This document shows, in pieces, positions 10,816-22,200 of a DNA stretch of 64,000 nt. The DNA is from Heligmosomoides polygyrus polygyrus. Its lineage: Eukaryota; Nematoda; Chromadorea; Rhabditida; Heligmosomidae. Where the stretch lies: positions 47,107,139 through 47,171,138 of the forward strand of contig OX377204.1 in NCBI GenBank assembly GCA_947396885.1. Direction: 5' to 3'. The position numbers and the translations under genes are program-made. Below the pieces are notes generated by a model. That model was given only the letters and a program-made list of their open reading frames with translations, made no database searches and was not told where the DNA came from. Every line of letters begins with the position of its first letter. Within the stretch, counting starts at the first letter, position 1.

Positions 10816-13560
10816 TAACATCATTTCGAATGCGGTCCATGCGCGTGACTCCAGCCGTCCGGCATCTTGGTCTCCATGACGGTGAGGCGCGTTTCATCTT
10901 GCTTAGTCGCAGGCCAACACCCTGCGTTAGATTGCTACTGGTCCGGCAACGGTTCCATAGATTTTTGATTGCGCTCTGGTATCTTCCTATCGCAGAGCAC
11001 ACCAGTCAGCGAGCGCCACTTGGATCAAGCTGCACTCACGCGTGACTTCACTTTAACCGTCAGACCGCCGTCGGAAGCTGCTGCTGATTCCTGGTACTTG
11101 AACCTCGAAGTGGGTTTAAGCTCAGTACCTTTAATCTTATTGGAGCAGGACTCGTTGGTTAGGTACTCGGTCTTCTAGACGTTCAGCTTGAGTCCGAACA
11201 TCGCCAGGCGATCACACCAAGCTTGCACCTGCCACTCGAGATCACCGGTGTCTTGGCAAGCCAGCATCACGTCGTCAGCATAAAGCAGCGTCCATGGAAC
11301 AGGCTTATGAAGATCTCGAAAGATCTCTAACGTCATTTATGACGGCAACAAAGGGGAGCAGGAAGAACGCAGAACCCTGGTGCAGCCCAACAGAGATGGG
11401 AAACTCTATTGAGGTTCCAGCTGCAGTTTGTACTCTATCTTTCGGCAAGATTAGAGCATCCGCACCCACTCTATAAGCTTCTTGGTTACGTTGTGTTGTT
11501 GCGAAGCGTACCATACAACATCACGCGGTAAGCGATCGCAGGCCTTTCCAAGTTGAGGAAGGCTATATACACCGCCTCCTGCTTCTCGGGATGTTTGTCC
11601 ACCTGGAGGCGGACGGCGGGTATGGCATTAATGGTGCTACAGCCAGCCAGGAGGCCGCACTGATTGTCGTAGAGCTTGACGATTTCACGAATTCGTCTAC
11701 CGGGAATTCGTTCGAAGATCCTCATGCTGTGTGAAAGCAAGCGAATTGGACAATAGTTGGAGTAGCCTGCAGAACTATTCTTCCAAATCGGAATCGTCGT
11801 ACAGTTGTGTCAACACAGCGGTACTTTCTTCTCCTTTACTACTTGGTTGAAGCACTTGTCCAACCACTCAGCAGAATACCATGGCTTCGATTTCGATAAA
11901 TCGATCGCTTGCTCTTGTCGGTCTCCAGGGCTACTGTTTTCTCCACGGTGATCTTGTGAACGAGAACGTGGACAGAAACTACGGAAATGATGGCCGGATG
12001 AGAAAGTTCCATGGTGGAAGCTTCCCCAAAGTAATCACGATATCGCTTTAGCGGCTTTTTGCTGTCTTTCGGAACAGAAGATGGCCGTCCTCATCGTTGA
12101 CGTCGAATAACATTTCAATATCCTCCATTTGGCGATGGCGGTTCTTCTGGTTAGTAAGTCGGTATAAATACCGCTCACCATCGCGCGACTCGAGGATTCC
12201 ATAGACATCCTTGTAATGAGTGGCTTTTGCAAAAGCCACGGCTTTCGTTGCAGCATTCTATGCCTCCTGATATTTACATTCGCCAGTTATCGACTGTTTT
12301 GTTGCCGAGAAGCACATGGTAAAACGACTTCTTCTCTAGAAGCTGCGCTTTCATATAGTCCGTCCACAGGCATGTTTGCTTGCCGACTTTGCGTCGTCCA
12401 GCACCGTAATGCCGAGTTCTGGCCTTGCCATTCGGCGTATCGCATCGGTTGCGCTCTTCCAAGTTTCATCGACAGTCAGCAACCGGTCGCGAGAAATCAC
12501 ATCTGCTTCCTTCTCCTTCATTCGCCACCACTTGATTCTTGGTGCAACGCATGCTCGATCTGCTTCACCATCGGAGGGACGATCTTTAAAGTGCAGATCA
12601 GCAGTCGATGCCGTGTGGTGGCCTTCTCGTAGACGCGACCTTCGACTTTAAAGGAAAAAACTTTGGTCACGATCCTCCACATGGGCAGTCTATCTGAGAC
12701 TTGAAACTCCCACTATGATAAGAGACGAAACGGGAGTCGCGTTTTCGTAACAGGGTGTTCTCAATGGTGAGGTTATGTGATTCTGTGATTTGACTCAAGA
12801 GTACGCTCACCATCGGATTTACAAAACCCGCATCCGAAACCACCATGGCTATACCCCTCTTTTCGATGCACCTACGTGACCATAAAGTTCACCAGTAGTC
12901 AGAAGCTTACGTCGAGAAGAAGTGATAAAGTCGCTCCTTTGCGGCGACTACGATCTTCATGAATCGATCGTCAAAGCTTCCGACATGTACAAAGGAGTCT
13001 CGGAAATGCTCGTAGAGGATTATTCCGACACAGCTGGTGGTCGTGGCACATCCTCATAGAACGGCCTTGAAAGTCACGTTCTATATCTCTAGACTTGCAG
13101 CAGGACCACCTTTTTTCCTGAACCGCACATAAACCAACTGTTCTACGCTAAAGTTCTTCAACCAACTCACACGAGCGGCCCGTCAACATACCCACATTCA
13201 GCGTTAGCTGTGGGGGTTCTGCTTACTTTACGGGACTTTCGGAGAAACACAGGTGAGAACCGATGCCGTCCTCGCAGCGGGGACCCCCGCATGCTTCTCA
13301 CACTCGCCGTGCTTTGCAACTGCTCGTCAGTTCCTGCTGATGCCGTAGCACAATCTCGAAAAATATGACTCATCAAACACCATGTGATCTGACATGAGGT
13401 GTTCGTAGGCCGGCTGTCACAACGGGCTGTCGCCTGCAATCGAGTATCCGTGTTCAGCTTAGCTCACCAAGCGAGCAGTTTCCAGTGGCACCGTGTGGAG
13501 GAACGGACATCACTACCTCCGCGTCACACATTGGCTACCAGCTGTATTCTGTATTTAGGA
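10770..13560 (-). mobile_element. RTE-type LINE (copy RTE-B), heavily decayed
   Basis: Parallel to RTE-A throughout. At the high-coordinate end is the same leader region (compare 9877-10071 with 13167-13439). Then come endonuclease remnants (12650-13160), connector (12040-12640), RT remnants with VHQGSAFFLLPFV near 11360 and KYQ-like C-terminal pieces, and AGVTRMDRIRNDVIRQKF near 10830. Many indels and stops show it is older than RTE-A. The frames overlapping it in other phases are not genes. Confidence 0.7.
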
Positions 13561-13954
13561 TACCAATCCAGAAATGTTGCGCTTTCCCAAATTGCACGGA
13601 TGTGAGGCAGCCAGCCAGAAGGAATTCTTCTAGACTGCACCAATTTTACGCTCGGCTTGCAGAGTGGCCAACCAAGTCGTCCATCTTCCGAAACGGTGGA
13701 ATGATGCAGCTTGCAGCGCAAAGCAGATAATTTTAATTGTCTGCTGACCACCGCAACTTAATAGATGTAATAGATAAAATGCACGTTAAGAAGCACTCGC
13801 AATAATGTGGTGAATTCGAATGCTTATGGCATCACATGAAAGTGCTAAATCTCGTGGACCATTATACGTTAGGTTCTACCAGCTCAATAGTGGTCTAGCC
13901 AAAAGCGAATTGAAGCCCTGGTGTTGCAGGCTTGGCCCTGAATTCTTAAAACTC
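13561..13954. other. non-coding spacer, no feature recognised
   Basis: AT-moderate sequence between RTE-B and the foldback element. Short open frames on both strands show no recognisable motif, and I see no repeat within the window that matches it. Confidence 0.4.
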
Positions 13955-15358
13955 ACCAGGGAAGCCTCTCAGGCGTATGCCTGAACTGTGAAAGCGAATA
14001 CCACTGTGAGATGCTTCACCCTTCAAATAGTAGGAAGGGGCGAAGTCCTCAAACCTAGGGTGCTAGGGTCCCTCAAAGTTTACTATCGGATCGCATGCAC
14101 TTGCACGAAGGTTTGATCGGCAAAGCGAATACCAGAGTGAGATTATTCTCCACCCTTCAATTAGTAGGAAGGAATGTTCCATTTTTGCAAAGTCTTGAAC
14201 CAAAAGAGCAATGGGCCCTCAAAGTTCACTATGGGACCACGTTCACACGTGCTAACCTGCCGTAATCGGCCGAAATTTCAAAAATGAATACCATATTCGT
14301 AATCAGCGCCCCAGATAACCCTTTTAGGCAAAGTTTGGGTAAATTTTTTTCCACCACTCCTCGACCTCGACCAAGGGGCCAGAGGTCGTAAAAGTTCAAT
14401 AGTGCCGCCTCAGATTCACCTTTGACAATCGAATACTCAAGGGAGCGTACTCTCATGTCACGGCGAACCATCGTGATCAACTTTTTGAAAGATATCTCCG
14501 CACCCATATCTTCAATAAAAATCTCTCTATATGGAACATTTTTTAATTGGTCGCCTCACCAGACAACTGGACTTGTGCAACGATCGGATGCCCTTCTTTG
14601 ATCATGTGGAACACATGCTAGATGACATGAGATTAACTGGTTAGCCATTCTCGGCTTGTGGACTGGTGCCATCATATGCTCTTCTAATTGCTTTATTTAT
14701 ATCTAGCTGGGAAGGTCCACTCCCCATGTAGCCAAGGGCCCTATCAAAAATCAGCAGAAAATACAAAGTGTCGCATTTGGAGGGAGCAGCTGATGAAATC
14801 TCTCACTGAACACGCACTTCTCAGCCTATAGTGGAATATATGCATAAGGAAAATTGGGAAGGTGAATGATACCAAAAAAGGAATGAACACTAAAAATGCA
14901 AAATTACCTCAAGGTCAAGGAGTCGAACGTGCGAGCATGTGCCTGCGGTGCGCCGACACTACCGCTGAGCCGCCGAGCTGCTTGCCTCGACGACGCAGCC
15001 AGACATATTCCACCATTTCTCTTATCTCCAACACGCACGCACACGTTAGATGTTGACAGTGCAATACATTCTTGTATGTTGAGGGCCCCTATTTCCTTGG
15101 GTTCAAGAATTTTGCAAAAATGGAATATCCGTACTTGCTAACTGAAGGGTGGAGAATCTCACTGTGGTAATCGTTTTTGCCGATCCAACCTACGTACGAG
15201 TACAAGCGATCCCATAGTAAACTTTAAGGGTCCTTAGCTCCCTGGGTTTAAGGACTTTTCAAAAATGGAACGTGTATTCCTACTATTTAAAGGGTGGAGA
15301 ATCTCACAGTGGTATTCGTTTTCGCAGTTCAGACATACGCCTGAGAGACTTCCCTGGT
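13955..15358. mobile_element. foldback DNA element with internally repeated inverted arms
   Basis: The left end ACCAGGGAAGCCTCTCAGGCG is matched in inverse by the right end, which finishes CTGAGAGACTTCCCTGGT. Homology extends about 300 bp inward on both sides (13955-14260 versus 15075-15358). Within each arm a module of about 135 bp (CGAATACCACTGTGAGAT ... CTCAAAGTTTACTATGGGA-like) occurs twice. The centre holds no transposase. It is a non-autonomous foldback or long-TIR element, 1.4 kb long. I could not identify a target duplication. Confidence 0.7.
14912..14979 (-). other. tRNA-like sequence inside the foldback element
   Basis: Minus-strand sense shows an A-box-like GGCTCAGCGGTAGTG and a B-box GTTCGACTCC about 40 bases apart, framed by CTCGGCGG and a weak 3' partner. 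The acceptor stem is poor and the anticodon arm cannot be assigned. This suggests a pol III SINE head or tRNA relic, not a working gene. Confidence 0.4.
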
Positions 15359-16550
15359 CAGCAAGGTGATCAATCGATAAGGGAATGAACCAACGAAAAG
15401 TATTGCGTAGCTCTTGCTATAAAACTCCTTCAGCGATTTATCCTACAATTGAAATTCGTGGCGAATAATCCAGAGTGCCAACGAAAGAACAACCTTACCG
15501 TTAGTCTTACGATTAGTCATGTTTTTCTTCTACGAGCTGGTAGTAGACTATCAGCATAAATTTAGGATATCACGGTCAAAGGCGATGTTTATAATTCTTA
15601 TGTGGTGAGGGTTAATTCTCTATTTTGGTTCTCGAGTCGCAGTTGTTCAAGGAATACATACCGATTAAGAAGGTGAGCTGTTTGTTAATCCTACTATCCC
15701 ACTATATAAAAGTGCTGTCTGTCTGTTCGTCGTCTGGCCTTCATGTCATGTCATAAGTGTTCAGCTTCAGAAGAAGTGTCGCCAATATCTCGAAACAAGT
15801 GTTTGAATGCAGAAGACGTGTCACCGAAGTCAGTAAAGAGGGACCCCATTACAGAGGAGACCAGTAGTAAGGCACCAATGAAAAAGGACCAGTCAAGGGA
15901 GAACAATATGGGGAGACCAGTAAAGGGAAGATCAATAAAGAGGGGCTAGTGAAAGGGGGACCTGTAGAGAAGGACCAGTGGCGCAATCCTAGTTGGTGGT
16001 GACGGCTTTTAATCGATTTCCATACAATGAAACACAATAAATAGGCAATAGCAAATATGAATAAGTAAACTACTAGGTTGTCCCATAAGTCCCCGCCGTT
16101 TTGTCAACGATTCATTGCGGATTTCGCCGGTGGTCTCTTGCACAGCGCTATATAGCTTTCGAAAGAGAATGATTTGCTCTATCAGAGTATATATTGTATT
16201 CCTTGGTGCAATCCCAAGCGGGGGGGGGGCAGTCCATTATGAAGGTCTTACTTAGATCTCATCGGCGGCTGCCGTGGTTGTTGCGTGGCTGAAGTGAACA
16301 CGGCAGCCGCCGGTTGATCTGCAGGTTTGCGGGATACTGTAGCGGACGGCTGCTGTCGATGCGTCGTGGATCGCGCTGTGACGCCTTGTATGCCAGCGAT
16401 GGCTGCCTCAGCAAGCGGGCCGTGAGGCAGTGGATGTTGAGCTGCTCCATGGGAGGAAGGTCGGGGGTTCGGTTCTGCAACGTTGCGTGCTTTTTGCATT
16501 TCAATTGAGTGGTTGAGATTTGAGGGGTTTTGACGTCATTGAGCGGCGTT
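15359..16550. other. non-coding stretch with Helitron-like 5' start and a mariner-like end
   Basis: At 15697 the sequence TCCCACTATATAAAAGTGC followed by CTGTCTGTCTG resembles Helitron 5' ends, and GGACCAGT-type short repeats follow (15840-15985). At 16074 TAGGTTGTCCCATAAGTC resembles a mariner terminal inverted repeat. I find no matching opposite end nearby. A G9 run lies near 16220. No gene is supported. Confidence 0.35.
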
Positions 16551-16975
16551 TTCTAGCCTGGTTCTGCTGGTGCTGCTGCGGGCTCTCCCTGAGCGACGAA
16601 AGCCGTTTCCACACGAGCAGCTTGGATGGCAACGACCCTGGAGTCCTTTCCCTAGCCTGATTCTGCGCTTGAAGAGCGCAGAATCCAGCTGCGGACTCCC
16701 CCTGAGCGACGAAGGCAATTTCCACACAAGCAGCATGGATCGCACCCACCCTGGAGACCCTTCCCTAGCCTGATTCTGCGCTAGAAGAGCGCAGAATCCA
16801 GCTGCGGACTCCCCCTGAGCGACGAAGGCAGTTTCCACACGAGCAGCTTGGATCGCACCCACCCTGGAGTCCCTTCCCTAGCCTGATTCTGCGCTCAAAG
16901 AGCGCAGAATCCAGCTGCGGACTCCCCCTGAGCGACGAAGGCAGTTTCCACACGAGCAGCTCGGATGGAAGTCAA
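16551..16975 (-). repeat. tandem array, 113-bp unit, about 3.8 copies, with hairpin
   Basis: Units start at about 16651, 16764 and 16877 with CCTAGCCTGATTCTGCGC, preceded by a shorter diverged unit. Each carries a near-perfect hairpin (GATTCTGCGCTC paired with GAGCGCAGAATC) and a CTGAGCGACGAAGG stretch. On the minus strand the hairpin is followed closely by CTAG. It belongs to the same family as the array at 18.0 kb, in the opposite orientation. The open frames through it are repeat artefacts. Confidence 0.7.
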
Positions 16976-17997
16976 AATCTATTCCGATCTGGTTTTAGCA
17001 GCCATTGTTCCACTCCCTTTTGCAATGCAATTTCGACATATACCTGCTGAATACGAATTCCATACGTATATGAATCGCTCTCTCCAAAGCATTCGCTAAG
17101 GGGTGCTGCGAGACCACGCGGCAGCTGACACGTCACAACGCGTCAGCCTGTGCAGAAACGCGCTCCGATGACGGATGATCTGCAGGTCTTCGGGATACTG
17201 TAGCATGATTTGGCACATTGCCACGGCAGCCGCCGATGAGGTCTAATGGCTATCCCTTATGAATTGTTAATGGTAGCTGTGCATCAATACACACAACATG
17301 CAATACAACATATGGCCTAACTTACCTGATCCCCCTTGGAAATGTGCGAGCGTTACGCTGAAACATTAAAAAGATTTCATTATGGGAGTGTGCACGGTGC
17401 AGGGGGGCTCAATCTTGCCCAAGATCATTCATCGGCGCGACGTCTTATTCGTTAATGTCAGAGCCTGTATCTCACTCAGCCCTAACACTCCCCCACCCCC
17501 ACCCCCCGATTAAGGCAGTGCGACAGGGGGTGTAGCCGCTGTTCTGAGAACCGAGAACTTCTGTTTTGCTTGCGGTTCAGTAAGGCAGCCGTTTGACTCT
17601 CGGTAAAGCCTAACGGGTTGGAGGTGGGCGAGCAAGGGGATGAGAGGGAGATCGCACGCCCCACATCAGGGGCGGGTGTACCTCCTGACCGTTCCCCACG
17701 ATGAATTGGTGCGATTACGACCGACGACCGAATCAGGAACCAGTATCGACTGATATTGTCATTTTTTCTTCATGTTGGGTGTTTGTTCATTTGTTTTTCT
17801 GACATTTAGATAACGCCTTTTGCAGGGCATGCAAAAAATTTTGCCTTCAGACTAGGAAGCCATGAAATAAGATCTCCAATAGAAAGGCTTTTCAGCAAGT
17901 GAACAAAATCGATGAGGCGCTCACGATAGCCATTAGAACTAATCACTTGCTCCGCTGGCAATATGCCAGCTCCTGCTGGAGTACCACGCAAACTTGC
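16976..17997. other. non-coding spacer between the two opposed arrays
   Basis: It contains a C-rich run (about 17486-17510) and, near 17175-17235, ATCTGCAGG and CACGGCAGCCGCCGATGAG stretches. These are the inverse of 16250-16320, so the region is itself part of a larger inverted arrangement. No protein motif was seen. Confidence 0.4.
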
Positions 17998-18230
17998 ACA
18001 TCAATCCGTGCCGAGACTGCTTTCGTCGCTGAGGGGAACATCGGAGATCGGTTGTGCGCTCTTCGAGCGCACAACTCGGCTAGGCAAGGGACTCCGGGTG
18101 TGGGCCATCCAGGCGGCTCGTGCCGAGACTGCTTTCGTCGCTGAGGGGGACATCGGAGATGGGTTGTGCGCTCTTCGAGCGCACAACTCGGCTAGGGAAG
18201 GGACTCCAGGGTGTAGTGCGTCCAAGGTGC
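17998..18230 (+). repeat. tandem array, 112-bp unit, about 2 copies, with hairpin
   Basis: GTGCCGAGACTGCTTTCGTCG recurs 112 bases apart (18008 and 18120). Each unit has a perfect 11-bp hairpin (GTTGTGCGCTC paired with GAGCGCACAAC) followed after four bases by CTAG. It is homologous to the reverse complement of the 16.55-16.98 kb array, but the stem differs in matched pairs. Confidence 0.7.
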
Positions 18231-19280
18231 TCGTGCAGGAACTGCTCCCGTCTCCCAGTGCTCTCCTGTAGCGGCGGTGGAAGAGCCGCGATCCGCCACC
18301 GACCGCTCAACGACCCTCCTCCATATCGACTGACCATGGTGTCGGTGGATATCGAAAATGGCCACGTCGATATGACGTGATATGATATATGTTACATCAG
18401 GAGAATCTGGTTAGATCTAAGTAAGACCGGCGCTCACTACCTATGAATACTACTGTTTTTTTTTTACCTGACGTCGACCGTTTAAGGATGGGGAGTGAAA
18501 GTAACCTGTGGTCATTCTGCTAAGGTCTTCAGGTTGCTCATGCAGAAGGGCGTGAGAGGGTTGTAGAGCAATCTGAGCGATGGAGGAGACACAAGCTCAC
18601 TGAACAGCCCGGAGAGGATGCAGGTGTTCAGCATAGGGAAGTTTGAAGATTTGCTTCGTGTCACAACAGGACGCAGCTAATCCTAAAGAGTGGCGCGTTA
18701 GAAACTACTGGAGAGGGAAAAAGCTAGATAAGGGAAGAGCTTCATCGATGTGACCTTAGGTTGAGGAAGCTCACATCTCCGAGGCACTTCGTTAGGCGTC
18801 TCGGAACACTTTTGAGACATAATACGTGTGGAAGGCTACATGACGATGGGCATATCTTGAAAAAATAAGTTTGTCGATCAACAGAGCAAAAATTCTCTTT
18901 GGGTAGTCGCATCCTCGAGGAAGACCTCTTGCAAGGAAGGCTGACACATTCTTTGCACGGATCCACAAAGCAATTATGATGAGAACACAACAGCCGTCGA
19001 CGTCATAAGTGACAACAAAATGATAAACAGCAACGAAGAGAAACGAAATGGACGCATTCACTTCGTCTCTCGGCATTGTTGTTGCATATTCACGCATAGA
19101 GGTAAATATGCAAACTGGAACTGGACCGTTGATTGGTGAAAGCAGGCACTCTAACAAGCACCTAATCGTAAGACAGTGGGCAACGATGGTCATTTTCAAG
19201 CCAAAGTGCTTGCCTTATGAGTTTGATAGAGCGAACTTTATGCCTGAGGTGTGAATTAGCGGACCTACTGCGGAGTTTGT
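18231..19280. other. sequence upstream of the PP1 gene
   Basis: No repeat or protein family recognised. A minus-strand frame of 135 residues (18792-19199) has no motif and no start context I trust. The promoter of the PP1 gene should lie here or further upstream, but I cannot point to a specific element. Confidence 0.3.
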
Positions 19281-19287
19281 GTTTCAG
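19281..19287 (+). promoter_or_regulatory. splice acceptor (probable trans-splice site) before the PP1 start
   Basis: GTTTCAG ends two bases before the ATG of PP1 exon 1. In nematodes TTTCAG immediately upstream of a start codon is the usual spliced-leader acceptor. It could instead be the acceptor of a cis intron with an upstream untranslated exon. Confidence 0.55.
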
Positions 19288-19289
19288 AA

Positions 19290-22200
19290 ATGGATACTAC
19301 TCAGCTAATCACTAACCTTCTCAATGTGGGGCTTCCGGACAAAGGACTCACAAAAACGGTGTCTGAAAGCGAAATAATGGATGTTCTGGGTGAGATAACA
19401 CTTGAGACTTCGGCGCAATGCGTGTTAGCGAGGCACGCAGTTGTGATGACGCCTTTTCTTTGACCGTTTTCATACCGCAGTTTCATCATTCAACAGAATC
19501 CAGGAACTGGGGTTGACCAGCAAAGCGCAATGTCCTTTCCTATCTCGAGCTGTACACTACGAGGAAATGCCCCCCCCCCCTAACGTATAGCGCAGAAACA
19601 TCTATGAATTTTCAACTTTTTAACAACTGGATTATGTGTTGCCGCTGAGTGGATGTCAATGGCATATTTACAGACATGCAGAAGAAGCATATTCAGAAAT
19701 AAAAAGCATGTATATATATACATAAATATTCTCTTAATACTGTGATCGCTCACTTTTCGTCCATCGTTTTCTCGTTGATGACAAATTAGCTAGTACTCGT
19801 TTTTCAAAAGTGATAGCTTATCGCGTACTAAGAAGGTCAGCGGAAAAATGGCAAGAGCAAGTACGAGCATTAGCGTCCGCAGACAACAGATCGTTGAATT
19901 TTGTCGGAAGGAAGTCTTACAGCGGAGCCCAGATGAGGTGGTGACTAATATGTACCTATAGCTCACGGCAGACTGTCGCTTTAGTTCACCTGTTCACAAT
20001 TCACAGGTGAGAGGTTTCTGATGTCGAAATTTCTAATTCGCCCACTCTTTCGAGTTGAGCATTGGACCTGCCGTAGTCACAATTCAAACTGAAGGAAGAA
20101 CTTCAAAGGCTACGAGATGAAAGTGCACAGCGTGGCGACGCATTTCGTAGTTTAATTGCAAATGGTCTGGTGCTACGAAATCATCACTGGTCACTTGCTC
20201 TTACCGATTCTGCAAGGACAGGTTGTCAATGTACCGTTGCTGCAGAAGATTGTCATAGTAGTGGAGTTCAATCCGAGAACGACAGTATAAGAGACGAAGC
20301 AACTGTTAGAATGAGCTGGCTTACATACCGTGAGATTGCCTCTTGAATAATGACCGCGGTTATGTGAACGAACGAATGGGATCTACTGCGTGGTCACAGA
20401 TCCAACAGCACCCTTCATAAGATGAGTTCAAGAAAATGAAAACTAGGTACACTTGATCGAATCCTTTATAGGAAATACAGCAGTCGAACTAGAGCTCAGA
20501 AGAATTTCCACACATGACTTGAGCAAAGGATTCACCGGCTGCTTACGATTGCGCTATGGACGCGATTCTACCTGTACCGTTGATATATACATAGGGTGTC
20601 TCAAAAAATGTATACATTACTTGAAAGTTGATAACTTTGCTCACAGTATAGGTACTGAAGAAGTTATAGGCTCATACGCCATACACTCGTCTGAAATTTT
20701 GCATTTTACACTTGATTGATTGTGCTTCGCTTGAATACATGTTATAAACCCTTCAAAAAGTGGCCGTTTTGATTGATTTGCGCATCTTGTAGGGTTTAAA
20801 ACTTAATAGCACACTATGGTTTGCGGAAAATGCGGGGTGTCTTACAAAATACAGGTACTGTTTGTAAGGTATTAACATTGCTGCGGTCGAATCTTTTGAA
20901 GACATTTGGGGCTCATATGAAAGCTCAGTTACTTCATCAGTCCACAGAGTGCATCATGTAAGATGGGGCTCCTGCCCACATTTAAATCGTGCGACCAATG
21001 AACTCGCATGTCACGTATGTTTCACATGATTGTCAAGTTCTAAACGTTAAAACAAGCACAGCACAGGTTAATCTGGCCAAGTATGTTGTAGCTATCGCTA
21101 CAATGTAGATAGAGGTTTCTCTTTTCATTTATTCTACTTCTGATATAGTTCAATCGATATTGACTTCTCAGATTCCATATCTGCTGGCTGATCTTGAATA
21201 TTACAGCGGAGGCCTGCATTCCACAGCGCAACCGCCGTCGCCGCTCACCGTATAAAAGGGGCTCAGATGCTCGAGGAGAGGACTCTCGTCTCGCGTCTCA
21301 ATACTTTGGGCTCTCTCGACTCGCGGTCTCGAGGTCTCACGGAGTCGCACGCACCTCTTCCGCGACTCACGCATTCGGAACGCAAGGACTTCGTCGCGCC
21401 GGGCTCAATACCAACCCTCAATATCGCCTACGACCTGCCCCTCAATACCGGACGACGACGGCTGTTTGGTAGTAGATTACGTACACTATTTTGTGGATAA
21501 TAAATATTATTAATATTGCCTTCTTCAAGACCGTCCCAATATCCGCGTGGCGATACAATAAAGGCGAGCAGCGGTCCAATACTCATAGAAGAAGAGCAAT
21601 ATTTGGGTGCATCGGCCGCTCGAAGAACTCGGACAATATCTGGTGCATCAGGTCGATTTATCGTCCCTTTCGTAGATAGTCAAAAATCTAAGGCGGTTTT
21701 CTTCCAATATTGGATCTTTCTTTAACCGCACTACTTTTGCCAATAAGGATTTTCTATCGCCTTATTCCTCTTATCCTCAAGTTCTTCTCCTCAATATCGA
21801 CCAATAACCGGATAGATTCGTGGGTCAATATCTCCTGTACAATATCATGTCCTCTCAAATCACTACTCGAAAGCGCTTACTAACGACTTTTACCAATAAG
21901 CTGGAGCATGTAGTCGAGCAAATTAAAGAGGAAAAGTTAGAGGAGACTTCTCTTGACCCCAATATTCCGGGTGAGGAAAGAGCTGACAATATCAATAGGT
22001 TGGAGGAAGCCCTTGGTGCAATACGGTCAATAACAGCAAAGGTAGAGACAGCCCTTTTTGATCTTGCGGCGGCCCTCGATAATCGAGGAAGCACTAGGAC
22101 GGAAGGCGAAGAGGATCTTGAGGCGTACTTTGGAAAAGCAGAAACTGCGTTATCAGTGGCGTTTGATCATCTCATCCTCCTGCAAGCTCGCTTGCAAGCT

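Noticed and set aside
16248..18380. Several 60-110 residue ORFs
   Set aside because: They run through hairpin tandem repeats in multiple frames and both strands.
18792..19199. 135-residue minus-strand ORF upstream of PP1
   Set aside because: No recognisable motif, no compelling start context, and no splice structure. Length alone is not convincing.
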